Source: Paramarasmius palmivorus
Taxonomy: Eukaryota > Basidiomycota > Agaricomycetes > Agaricales > Marasmiaceae
Assembly: GCA_037176845.1 (NCBI GenBank)
Contig: JAYKXP010000192.1
Location: 1 to 64,000 of the forward strand
Length of the DNA stretch: 64,000 bases
Direction: 5' to 3'
Below are positions 46,472-56,046 of this stretch, in pieces. The notes under the pieces are model-generated. The model saw only the letters and a list, made by a program, of their open reading frames with translations. It did no database searches and was not told the DNA's origin. Within the stretch, counting starts at the first letter, position 1; each line of letters opens with the position of its first letter. A program made the translations under genes and the position numbers.

Positions 46472-47980
46472 ATGGCACCTAAATCATCAAAAGATCAATC
46501 AACCTCGGCACAGCAGGGGATCTTTCGGGGAATATTCACGAGCTCAACAAGCACTCAACATTCCACCGGTACTGCCGCTGCAACCGCGCCTACGTCTTCA
46601 AATCCTCCTGCCCGAACCAACACTTCTCCTCCAGCTAGCCAACCAGCTTCACAGTCTCTCCATGACGACATCACCCAGAACTCCCGCAAAGCCATGGATC
46701 AAGTCGTTGAGCAATACCGGCAAGGCAAGATCACTCGCAAAGCTGCCGAGACTGCCTTGGAAGATCAAGTCCATGCTGCGGGACAACGTCTCAGTGTGCC
46801 TACCACCCGAGAAGGTGTACGACGGAGCATTCAGGGCTGGGTTCTCATGTTGGATGATCACGACAAAGAGGTTAAGAGAGGTAGAGCTACAGGAGATGCT
46901 ATTGCCGGGGAACTCCAGAAGCACTCCGGAGGTGTCAGCGATCCTCCCAGAGATCAGAATTCCACAGAAAAGGGGAAGGAACGACATCAAAGTCCCGACA
47001 GAAATGCAGATCCATCTTCTCCTTCCTCATCAGATTCCTCTGATGATAATCGACATCGTGGCCGTAAACGAAGTCGATCTCCATCACGTTCACCTCCCCG
47101 AAAACATAACGACCGTAAACGGCGTCGTCGTAAACGATCACCATCTCCGTCAGATGACAGCTCTGATTCGTCGACATCGAGCTCATCTGATAGTTCTTCT
47201 CATCATTCCTCACGCAAAAAGCCAAAGCTTAACAAGAAGCTTTTCCCTTTCGTTCAGAGGAACAGACACCACCTCAAGGAACTCCGCAGGAAACACGGTT
47301 CCCGTGAGGTCATCCGCCGTCAACTCGAGAACTATTCTCGAGACCCAAAGGAGGCAGCGAGGCGAGTTCTTTACTCACGGAATGCTCCTCCGCTCAACTT
47401 TGAGGAGTGGAAAACTGTGCTCCCTGGTGAATACACCAGCCTTGACAATCTCTACTACCGCCTACATCCATCATCTTCCTCCGATACCATCCAGACCCAA
47501 AGCGAGTGGTCTGAAGCTTGGTCTTATTTCCGCAGAGCCATTTGCCATGCCTTCTCAGGCCGTGACATGGAACTTCAAGCATACGAGGACTATATTCTTC
47601 GTAGCTTTCGCACTCGACAAACTTCATTTCACCCTAACATCATTTCCTTTGACCGCGATAATCGGCGAAACGTCTTGGCGGCGAACAAAGAAGTCCTATT
47701 CAGTGATTTCGAATTCTTCTCCCAGAACCGAGAGTCCTGGCTCGAATCGTCTGGCATCAACAACACTCAGCCATCCCGCAAATCGGCCTCCTCTACCGTC
47801 TCCCGTCGAGGTGGAGAGATCTGCCGAAACTGGAACAGCAAGAAGTGCTCGGGCGACAAAACCTGTCCCAATCGCCGACGTCATGTCTGTCTCAACTGCG
47901 AGTCACCTGACCATGTCCGTGACAGTTGTCCAGGTGGCTCATCTTCGTCATCCACACTTCCAAAGTCTGAACGTCACTGA
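46472..47980 (+). CDS. Gag-like protein of the Ngaro-like element
   Basis: 502 residues from the ATG that opens MAPKSSKDQ; the frame is open upstream into repeat A1, but the relic copy at 26.3-26.9 kb and the position of A1 favour this start. The middle is Ser/Arg-rich with RSRSPSRSPP and poly-Arg tracts, a nucleic-acid-binding composition. The C-terminus carries a CCCH-like finger (C-x7-C-x5-C-x5-H, EICRNWNSKKC...) directly followed by a CCHC knuckle CLNCESPDHVRDSC (C-x2-C-x4-H-x4-C) typical of retroelement Gag. Likely role: packaging element RNA. The frame is uninterrupted. Confidence 0.8.
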   Translation: MAPKSSKDQSTSAQQGIFRGIFTSSTSTQHSTGTAAATAPTSSNPPARTNTSPPASQPASQSLHDDITQNSRKAMDQVVEQYRQGKITRKAAETALEDQVHAAGQRLSVPTTREGVRRSIQGWVLMLDDHDKEVKRGRATGDAIAGELQKHSGGVSDPPRDQNSTEKGKERHQSPDRNADPSSPSSSDSSDDNRHRGRKRSRSPSRSPPRKHNDRKRRRRKRSPSPSDDSSDSSTSSSSDSSSHHSSRKKPKLNKKLFPFVQRNRHHLKELRRKHGSREVIRRQLENYSRDPKEAARRVLYSRNAPPLNFEEWKTVLPGEYTSLDNLYYRLHPSSSSDTIQTQSEWSEAWSYFRRAICHAFSGRDMELQAYEDYILRSFRTRQTSFHPNIISFDRDNRRNVLAANKEVLFSDFEFFSQNRESWLESSGINNTQPSRKSASSTVSRRGGEICRNWNSKKCSGDKTCPNRRRHVCLNCESPDHVRDSCPGGSSSSSTLPKSERH

Positions 47981-48193
47981 ATCCTTTCAGTCTGGCGACG
48001 TATGGAAGAGCTTTTCCCGGCCTACGGCTGGATTTGTGCTTCTCATACAAAGTCTTTGCAACGTTTGTGAGGGCTGTTCTCGGCCTACGGCTAGATCATA
48101 CCTGACCATTCGAAGCTCTCACTCTGTTCTTCTCACCACATATCTTCGACATCTCTCAGTACCCCCTCGGAATACGCTGGGGGTGTTGCTAAC

Positions 48194-49189
48194 ATGACTC
48201 GCCATCGCATGGTTCGTCGGATCCATCTAAAACCGACTTGGTCCCGCTCTCAGTTGGACCATCAGCGCAATACTGTTCTTGGCCTCAACATCGATGCTAC
48301 CTCTAGCAGTACCTATAGCTCTGGACTCAATGCGTGGTTCAGATTTACCCGTCAACATGGCTTTCCAGTCGAACCCTCACCCAACTCATTCAGTTATTTT
48401 GCCGCATACATGTCCACCTTCATCGATCCCAAAAGTGTGTCAAAGTACCTCTCAGGTATTTGTCACCATCTCGAACCATTTTATCCCAACGTTCGTGCAC
48501 ATCGTAACCATCCTTTGGTCACTCGTACCATGAAGGGATGTCATCGCCTCTATGGCAAACCTGCCCGTCGCAAAGCTCCCTTGACAAAGAATCAACTTCG
48601 ATATGCCAAGCTACTTCATCCTCCACGTCCTGGTTACAATGACTGTCTCTTTCTCACCCTTCTCTTTGTGGGATTCTTCGCACTTCTTCGCCTAGGAGAG
48701 ATGGTTGCTCCTGACACTAAGAAGCTCAGGAATTCTCGCAAATATTCCCTTCGCTCATCGGTGGAATGGCTACCCGAGGGTTTCTCTTTCTGGCTTCAAC
48801 GTCACAAAACTGACACCCATTTCGAAGGGAATAAGGTCATTGTTCCCACGCGGACTGACGATCTTAATCCCTCTCCAATAATCAGCAGCTATATCACACA
48901 ACGCGACCAACGATTTCCCTTGCACCCGTTTCTATGGATCAAGTCTAACGGCTCTGTGCCAACTAGACGTTGGTTTATGAAACGCCTTCGTCATCTCTTC
49001 CCCGATCGCTCATATGCTGGACAATCACTTCGTTCAGGTGGTGCTACTGCCTTGGCTGAAGAAGGCTGGTCACCGCAACTCATTCAAGCAGCTGGACGCT
49101 GGTCCTCAGAAGCGTTCCACATCTATATCCGCAAACATCCTACCATATTGCAGGCTCATCTCAGAAATGGGGGTCCACAGGCATTTTGA
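48194..49189 (+). CDS. Tyrosine recombinase of the Ngaro-like element
   Basis: 331 residues. An N-terminal SAM-like core-binding part (GLNAWFRFTRQHGF, CHHLEPF) is followed by the catalytic domain. Catalytic candidates are R166 in FALLRLGEM, K205, R280 in GQSLRSGGAT, W303 in GRWSS and Tyr311 in IYIRKHP. The usual His of the HxxR box is Gln277 here, a deviation that might weaken or alter activity. It would join circular element DNA to the genome. Its ATG overlaps the stop of an alternative frame running through gag (ATGA at 48194-48197). It is separated from Gag by 213 bp containing two 'cggcctacggct' repeats. Confidence 0.85.
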   Translation: MTRHRMVRRIHLKPTWSRSQLDHQRNTVLGLNIDATSSSTYSSGLNAWFRFTRQHGFPVEPSPNSFSYFAAYMSTFIDPKSVSKYLSGICHHLEPFYPNVRAHRNHPLVTRTMKGCHRLYGKPARRKAPLTKNQLRYAKLLHPPRPGYNDCLFLTLLFVGFFALLRLGEMVAPDTKKLRNSRKYSLRSSVEWLPEGFSFWLQRHKTDTHFEGNKVIVPTRTDDLNPSPIISSYITQRDQRFPLHPFLWIKSNGSVPTRRWFMKRLRHLFPDRSYAGQSLRSGGATALAEEGWSPQLIQAAGRWSSEAFHIYIRKHPTILQAHLRNGGPQAF

Positions 49190-49241
49190 GTCCGCCGCAC
49201 TCCCCGCCACCTACCTTTCTCCATCGTGAGTCTATCATCAT

Positions 49242-49390
49242 ATGGCTTCGCCATTTCTCTACCTTTCTTTCTCTTCTTTGAGGCTTCGCCTCACTGATGG
49301 CCTCGCCATCAATTATTTCTCCGAGGCTTCGCCTCTCTGATGGCCTCGCCATCTCAACCAAAAGGCTTCGCCTTCATGGTGCTTCGCACC
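49242..49390 (+). repeat. Array of seven small perfect hairpins in the element 3' region
   Basis: Seven palindromes with 3-nt loops (TTC or CTC) follow each other: 49242-49254, 49280-49292, 49296-49310, 49323-49335, 49339-49353, 49362-49374, 49378-49390. Stems are 5-6 bp (for example GAGGC-TTC-GCCTC and GATGGC-CTC-GCCATC). Two hairpins occur twice; in the others both arms differ in a matched way. Confidence 0.9.
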
Positions 49391-49414
49391 TTCTACTTTC
49401 TATACCTCATTAGC

Positions 49415-49514
49415 CATTGCCTCACGATCTCGAATCAAAATGGGCCCCGCCTCCGAGGTTGCGGGCTTGGTTTTTGGCTAACGAGGCTCAACGCGAGCGT
49501 TGATAAGCAATTGG
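49415..49514 (+). repeat. Ngaro-like split repeat B1
   Basis: 100 bp, identical by eye to B2, ending TAAGCAATTGG. Confidence 0.9.
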
Positions 49515-49860
49515 TCGGGTTTAGACGAGCTTGCGAGTCTATGCAAGATTAATTGCATCAGCAGCGAGCTCGATACCATAACCCCGTACTCACCGTCCCC
49601 GCGCCTCGCGCTCTAAGCGGGATATGTCCTCTCCACCTCCCAGGTCGTAAGCGAGAGGGCAGTGGTGAGTACGGACAAGGTTTTTTCCCCTTACGTCATG
49701 TTGTACACGTCATGCTAACCGAACTTCCGGCAGAGCTGATCACTGGCGGCGGAGTGAGACATCTTCCTTGTCTCTTCTCACTACGTCGCCAGGTATGTAT
49801 TCTAGGTTTACCGTATAGTCTCTTCTCACTACGTCGCCAGTTCAACGAGAATTTTGCTTA
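49513..49860 (+). repeat. Ngaro-like split repeat A2
   Basis: Internal copy of A1, sharing GG with the end of B1. Confidence 0.9.
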
Positions 49861-49959
49861 CCCGCCCTCTTTTTCACCCTCCCATGTTCTATTAACATTG
49901 TATTTGTATTCCTTTTCCGACTTCTTCTTATGACTTTTCTATGTACACTATTCATGTAT

Positions 49960-50059
49960 CATTGCCTCACGATCTCGAATCAAAATGGGCCCCGCCTCCG
50001 AGGTTGCGGGCTTGGTTTTTGGCTAACGAGGCTCAACGCGAGCGTTGATAAGCAATTGG
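49960..50059 (+). repeat. Ngaro-like split repeat B2
   Basis: Right terminal repeat, matching B1. Confidence 0.9.
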
Positions 50060-50208
50060 GTAGTGATCAATCTGGCGCTCAGTAACTGCTTTGACCGACC
50101 TATTATGGTGTCATTCACGTCCTTGCATTGTCTCTGCGGCCACGGATGGCCAAAACGTGACATCCACTTTTATTTATGCTCAAGAATGCCACAGAATATC
50201 GTATGGTA

Positions 50209-50215
50209 TATAAAT
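50209..50215 (+). promoter_or_regulatory. TATA box of Gln-rich family gene B
   Basis: TATAAAT, 108 bp before the ATG, with AATGCCACAG upstream as in genes A and C. The mobile element ends only 150 bp upstream. Confidence 0.65.
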
Positions 50216-50316
50216 TCCCGACTTTAGACGTCGGAGAACACTCACTCACTCTTACTCTCGTAACTCTCAGCTTTTCATTGCATTCATAACTTCTCGCCTT
50301 CACCAAATTCAGCATC

Positions 50317-51179
50317 ATGAACGCCAACAACAATAACCGAAACAACACCTACTTCCGCCCTGATGGGTACGTCACGGTTTCCGAGTTCGTTCAAATGGTT
50401 CGTTACTCATCGTCGTCCCGTGGCAGGTACACTAACACTGGGCGTGGTCCTGTTCCTGACGAGCACCTCCGTGCTGCTCAGCTTACGAGGCAGGCCCAAT
50501 TTCGTCCTGATGGGTATGTCTTTCTCTTCATTTTATACCTTCTACCGCGCTGAACTTGGTTAAAGCTACCCCGACCCGCTCACCGTTCAAGGTCCAAAGT
50601 CTCCCGAGTTGCTCATGGCAATGAACCAATGGAATGATGCCGTGGATGAGCATCGTCAAAGGGAGAGACAGGTAGTGCGGGGAAGGGGAGCAGGGTATCC
50701 TCATCCTCAGCAGCAACAACCACTAACCAGTCACACCAACGCGGCTTACCCAACTCCAATCGTCAATCACGACCCTGGTCGTGGTTCTGCTTATCCTTAT
50801 CCTTATCCTCCGCAGCAGCACTCCTCAATGCCTCACCCTCATTCTCATCCTCACGTTCAGCACCACGCCTCCACTTCCCATCCTTATCCGACTGTCAAGC
50901 AAGAACCTGGAACTTCATATCCTTACCCACGCCCTCAGCAGCAGCTGCGTACTAATCCAAGCGCTCCATACCCCCAGCCGCAGCACACTGCTGTCAAACA
51001 GGAGCCAGGTGTTCAACGTACACCCAGTAACCGTACTCGTAGGGTTAAGGATGAGGAAGATGAGGGTACTGCGAAGAGGTGAGCATAGGTTTAGCTTCTC
51101 TATGCTGATCTGATGGTCTGATCGATATGATAGGGCTTTGGCTGGTTCGTCTTCTCGTCGTTCTACGCGTAGGAAGTAG
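50317..51179 (+). CDS. Gln/His/Pro-rich protein family, gene B
   Basis: Exons 50317-50366, 50427-50513, 50566-51078 and 51134-51179 give 231 residues. It shares with A and C the Asn-rich first exon ending YFRPDG, the phase-2 junctions, a YTN-starting exon 2, a long His/Tyr/Pro/Gln-rich exon with VKQEPG motifs, and the last exon starting ALAGSSS and ending RRK. It has only one copy of the -PEL--AMNQWN-AV- module, while A and C have two on separate exons. Exon 2 of B ends in a second FRPDG, so B also differs in the middle. Function unknown. Confidence 0.75.
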
Positions 51180-52320
51180 GTTGGGGGTGGAAATCCAGAG
51201 AAAGGCAATGGTTATTTGGCGATTGGTTATCGGCTCACGGAAAACTGTTTACAACTATCAGTTGTTTATGATTTGAAGTATGTTTATGTATTAGAATATG
51301 CTTTATGCTTTATGCCCTATGCTATATGCTCTATCTATGCTGAATTCCCTGCGTATATATGTTTACCATGGGTGAAAGGGGATCCCAGCCAGTAGAGACG
51401 GCATCTCGTGTGTTAAGCGCTTTCCCTTCACTGATGCTTTCATCATGGTGAAATACTCCCAGCATCTGTAATAGCGAACTGCTCTAATATCTGGCTCCGA
51501 GTCATCGTGCTTATACCTATACTTCAAAGTCAAAATTTGATATCGATCACTAGGTGAACGCTAAAGGTAAGAGGAGATGGCGTGTGAACCAAGATAGACC
51601 CATCAATGGTAGGTTAGGGTTTCGGTTTTGCTGGCATGATGTCTTTTGATCTCGAGCTACATCCCCAGTATATGGACATCCATTTCAGCATCGTGTTACT
51701 TCAAGGTCTTAACTATATGAGCACACACTTAATGAGTTGCGAGCCTCAGGCTGTGTCCATGATAGGTCCTGACGAGACTGCTAGAGCTCGGTTCAGGCTC
51801 GGCGGTAGTTCATCCATGTACCTTGGATAAGGAGTCCAGGGGAAGTGAATGGTATTGAACTCTCGTGAGTGGTGCTTTTATTACTCTTCCACGTCATCAT
51901 CATTCATCATTTCTTTAGTACACAGTTCAAAACTTCGATCGAGAACGCGAACATATCCCCTCGTGTGGTCCACGCGTGGCTTTCTGATAAGTAACACCCA
52001 CTTATCTCCATCGCTTCGGAAGCGAAATGAAAGATTTGACATGAAAATTGGTCACAAGGTAAGCCTCGACATGCTCAACAGGTGAAGTCGACATAACCTT
52101 TGACCATGACCCCTTCGGCTAGAATGCGAAGAACGTCGAGGAAGAATGGAGCCTATGGAGTAGTCGTTGCCGAATCGTCTCCGAGCAGAGTTGCTGTCGA
52201 CAGAAGAGACGGATAGAAGGTACATACTTGCTTTCTTAGGCAGAATAACGTTAAGCATACAGACTTGAAAAGCTGACGACTTGGGGTTTTTATCTCTACT
52301 ACCCACAGGTTTCATTGACA
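51180..52320. other. Intergenic; no gene seen
   Basis: AT-rich stretch with 'tatgctttatgc' type simple repeats near 51295-51345; otherwise nothing recognised. Confidence 0.4.
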
Positions 52321-53062
52321 ATGACCAAGTATGTCTTCCAGTCGTGCATTCCCATCCGTCTGCGTCCTAACCAATGCTCACTAGCGCCAAGGCTACGGAT
52401 GAAGGTACTATGCATTCCCACCAACAGGTCGTTCCGAAACTCACGTCTTCGTAGACACACCCTTCGACACATGCGCGAAACTCACCCCCGAGCTGTTTCT
52501 CGCTCAAATACAACTTAACAAATTCGCCGGGCAGTATCTCACTTCCATCTCTGGCGATCAAACGTTCGATAAAGATGGCTTTCTGAGTGCCGTCCGCAAA
52601 TACCCCTTCAGCGACCTCACAATTCTTCCCGTTCCAGAGAACCCGAGTCAACCCCCAAGCGGTAACAACCCAGTTTCCCAGATGTGTAACAATATTGTCT
52701 ACTTCATGCGTGACGAAATCGGTATTCCTATCGATGCCGACGCCATGTACGCTACCGTCAACAACGCGTTCACCAACCTCAAATGGGCGACCGAACAGGG
52801 TTTCGCGAGCTTCTCGTCCTCGAGCTCAGGGAGTAACTCGGCTTTCGAGTATCGTGTCATGTTCTCGGCTCCGGTGGACGAAGAGACATTCGTCAGTTTT
52901 GTGTGTACGATTTTGTTGGAGGCTGATATTAGGACAGAGGAGGAGTGGTGGGGGTTGGTGAGCAGTACGAGGAAGCATTTTAGGTGTGCGATTTGGGGGA
53001 TAAAGCTGCAGGTGAAGAAAGGCTTTGAATATGATCCGGATGGGCCGGTAGTGGGTGGTTAG
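52321..53062 (+). CDS. Cyt-like (volvatoxin A2-type) cytolysin, second intact copy
   Basis: Two exons, 52321-52328 and 52405-53062, 221 residues. The 8-nt first exon ends at a GTATGT donor; the 76-bp intron has a cctaacc branch site. This start is supported by the matching 8-nt exon of the copy at 20350. Motifs align with that copy throughout: MYATVNNAFTNLKWAT, a Ser-rich stretch, VMFSAPVDEETF, WWGLVSS and a C-terminal LQVKKGF. It lacks the short middle exon of the other copy, so the N-termini differ. Divergence is much greater than between Zn2Cys6 copies 1-6. Presumed membrane-acting, with no signal peptide. The diverged Zn2Cys6 gene at 56047 is 3 kb downstream, with another gene between. 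Confidence 0.7.
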
Positions 53063-53792
53063 ATGTATATAAAAGGCTTGGATAGTCTAATTGACGATAT
53101 CTACAACTTGTAAATCTATATCTCCAGTGTAAGCATCGTGTTTGTTTGATATCTCTGGATCAGAAGGGCTATGTTCATGCAATGAGAAAGTCTTACAGCG
53201 ATTTGTTAATAAACGCAGGATGAATCAACGACCATAGGCGTCGCATTGATTCCCATGAACATTCCATGAAATTGCACAATACCAGTCAGAGTTGAATGAC
53301 GCTCAAAGATCACTATTACTTGCGCAAGGTGCAGAGGTTATCTCATCGTTCTGTGTGGTCATCAGCAGTAGTAAGCCCAACGCTACGGATCTAAGAACAA
53401 CTCCTGAGCAAGATCCATATTCGAATTCCACTCATCTGTATGAATACAACTGCGAAGCCACTGCATTTGAAAAAGATTGTCAATCACTAAGTACTGGGAG
53501 CCTAGCCAATCAATATGCGATCCAAGGTCCATTCCTGAAACGAATGGTTACGATGTGTACAACGTCTAAACGAATATTTAGAGCATAAAGAGTATAGTAT
53601 TCATTGCCCTACCCACAAACAGGAAGACCATTCCAGTCAGAGACGCCCGCCATGAGCGCTTATGACCTGGATATTCACAGTGACAGACGCCGAATATTGT
53701 CACGTGACAGTTGATTTCGCACCGTGACTTCTGTGACGCACCTTGTCTTCAACTGTCATCGACCCATCCAGCTCTTGCCATATAGCTAGAAT
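53063..53792. other. Intergenic; no gene seen
   Basis: No supported frame or repeat. Confidence 0.4.
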
Positions 53793-55174
53793 ATGTCGGA
53801 AAACATCGATTTTCTGCGACTATCTCCCACCTCATCCATCACTAGGCCCACTATTTTACCCTCACTCTGGCGCGACGTCGCCCGTTTCCCGTGGTTCTCG
53901 TCTGCCCTATTGAGTAAAACTCCGCAGGACATTTCAAAAAACATCCCCCAACCATTCAAAGCGAGTCCTCTATTGACCTCATACCAACCGATCAATAAAA
54001 TAATCTTAACACCAGGATGTACTACCCAAGTGGCTCCGACATACCGAGCGCTGGACCCGAGGGTCCGACATGAATCACCTCATCGAAAAGCTGAAAAACG
54101 ACATACCTTCTTCGAAATCCGGCAACTCTTTGGCAATTCATTCCCTCATGCTATACATGCTCATCGATCGCCTAACCGTCTTGGAAACATCCAATACCTG
54201 GGACGCGCCCACCGAAGTTAAACGCTCCCCAAACTATGACCCCGATCCGAAATTGGTTGGTTGTTTTCGATGACGTAAACTTGACTGGTAACCGCTTTGC
54301 ATTTCAGTGGAATTTCGACCTCCTGGGAAATTGGTCAAACCTTCTCCAATCTATACGATTGCAAGCGTCGCAAAGAGCATCACAGGATCAGAATGAATCT
54401 TCCAACCTCAGCCCCATGTGCCGCCGTCTGAACACCATTGACACGCGCGAGAAAGGCCTCAACTTCGACTGCATCCTCCAAAACATGGACAAGGTCGCGC
54501 TCAACTTGATGATCCTGCAGCATGTACGTCTTCTGACCTATCACACCGCTTTCCCTTACTCATAATGATCCCAAGGCCCACGATATTCCGAACGATGAGC
54601 AGGAGTTCAACACCGTCTTGTCCGCGTAGGTTCAATCTTCCCCATGAATCATTCCTTGTCTCTGATCCACCTTATGAAGGTTCCCCAAACAAGATCGCAA
54701 AGCCCTTCACAGCGCAATCAATAAGAGGGCACCATACTGGCGCACACCACTCTATTTTTCTTTGTGCATCGGTCCTCTTGTTCTACTTCTTGGACAACGG
54801 TTTCATAAAGCCAATAGATACAACATGATAGCCGTAAGACACTCTGTTTTCTTACACATTCTCATACCTGATCTAATTTTTGCTAGGCATGGATCGCCCT
54901 CGGTAACGTACGTCCGCCTGAGCTACTCGAAGTCGAGGACACCCTATGGCGGGAACTCCTCGATATGGCATTTAAGAACAAGTCCGCGGAAGAGGCTCTC
55001 CAATCCTTTCTCTCCAGCACAGCACACCTTACAGATAACAATCCCTTCCCTTTCATCCTTGACCCCCATACGAAACAACCTGAATTACCGGCAACATCAG
55101 CAAAAACACTCCCTGTGGAAAGTAATCTTCTTGAAGCCTTCACAAATGTCACAGTTACACCGACGTCGGATTAG
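53793..55174 (+). CDS. Multi-exon gene of unknown function with one membrane segment
   Basis: Not recognised. Exons 54308-54523, 54576-54625, 54680-54833 and 54887-55174 join in phase with GT-AG introns and end at TAG 55174; an upstream exon ending at 54255 (donor gttggt) also fits. The junction between the likely first exon (starts 53793, MSENIDFLRL) and the exon containing 54070 is not resolved: no donor/acceptor pair was clearly best. The protein contains LWRDVARFPWFSS, a hydrophobic helix (YFSLCIGPLVLLLG), and an acidic helix (PPELLEVEDTLWRELLDMAF). It separates the second cytolysin from Zn2Cys6 copy 7 and does not occur at the other cassettes. Confidence 0.6.
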
Positions 55175-55259
55175 CAGGCAGGATGTGACATGGCGAAGAC
55201 AGCGATTTAGGTATGGGCCATATGGCGAGCGTGTTCAAGGGATGCTGGTGAAGTAAATA

Positions 55260-55650
55260 GTTTTATGATATCTCTTCGTTGGAGTACGAGGGCTATAGAA
55301 TTGGGGCGAAGATTTATGTGTTTCAAGGCGAATGTTCAGCTTGGTGAGATTGCTTATCAGCTCAGCGCAGTGACTGCATCCGGGGACGTTGAAGTTCAGA
55401 TTCCCGAATGCGGGGGGGCTCCGGGATCCCCCATACAACTAAAGCCAGAGTGTGCATGTGTGCAATTGGCTAGCGTCATTTTGGGTCAGCGATATAGCCA
55501 CCGCGCGTCAATCTGCCAGACACCTTAGGAACTCCCGCATCGATGATATCGTACTGTAACTCTCGGGATCACTTGCACCGATAACCGAACGTAGTCACAA
55601 TAACATTGACAGAACCTTGTAAGCATGAATGCGTACTCGCATTGGCTCGA
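55260..55650 (+). repeat. Duplicate of 63615-64000 with a highly conserved core
   Basis: Aligned along its length with the end of the window. The core 55487-55557 (71 bp) differs at only one base from 63848-63918, while flanking parts differ much more. No coding frame longer than about 15 codons is shared across the core. Confidence 0.8.
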
Positions 55651-56002
55651 TTGATCTATACGGCATTTTCTTGTCTGCTGTGTACTCTGAGTTCACTATG
55701 CTAGACTTACATCCTAGATGATCTGAGTGCTTGCACCTCATCCGCTAAAGACTCTACGCGCGCGTGGCTGTGAGATCTGGCTGAGTAACTATGTTTTCGA
55801 TCTTAACACAGATTTTAATCATATCCGATGCGAAGGGTGGTTTTCACCGGTATGTGATGATAGATTCTTTTAATTTATACGGATGTCGACTGAATGTGAC
55901 TCTTCAACTGTCAATGAACTGAGGTCATGCAATATATGGCAAGAGCGGCTTGTTTTTGACATGAAACATCGGCCGGTGCATCTCATCGAAGAAGAGGTTG
56001 CA
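55651..56002. other. Intergenic leader of Zn2Cys6 copy 7
   Basis: Nothing recognised except weak similarity to the leaders of the other copies near its end. Confidence 0.4.
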
Positions 56003-56008
56003 TATAAG
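56003..56008 (+). promoter_or_regulatory. TATA box of Zn2Cys6 copy 7
   Basis: TATAAG, 44 bp before the ATG, in a GCATATAAGGT context. Confidence 0.65.
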
Positions 56009-56046
56009 GTATTCTACTTGTGTTACTGCAAACTCATTTTCACCCA

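Larger units (their letters stand above)
46069..50059 (+). mobile_element. Ngaro-like tyrosine-recombinase retroelement lacking reverse transcriptase
   Basis: The 3,991-bp element has split direct repeats in the order A1 ... B1-A2 ... B2, the signature of Ngaro/PAT-type members of the DIRS order. A1 is 46069-46416 and A2 49513-49860 (348 bp each); B1 is 49415-49514 and B2 49960-50059 (100 bp each). B1 and A2 overlap by the dinucleotide GG, and GG also sits at both outer ends, as expected if a circular form inserted at a GG without target duplication. Inside are an intact Gag ORF and a tyrosine recombinase ORF, but no reverse transcriptase or RNase H, so it should depend on another element. 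The repeat pairs read as identical, suggesting recent insertion. Confidence 0.85.

Noticed and set aside
52381..52427. Alternative cytolysin start at 52376 with a 23-nt intron
   Set aside because: 23 nt is too short for splicing. The 76-bp intron with GTATGT donor and ctaac branch fits the frame and matches the exon layout of the other copy.
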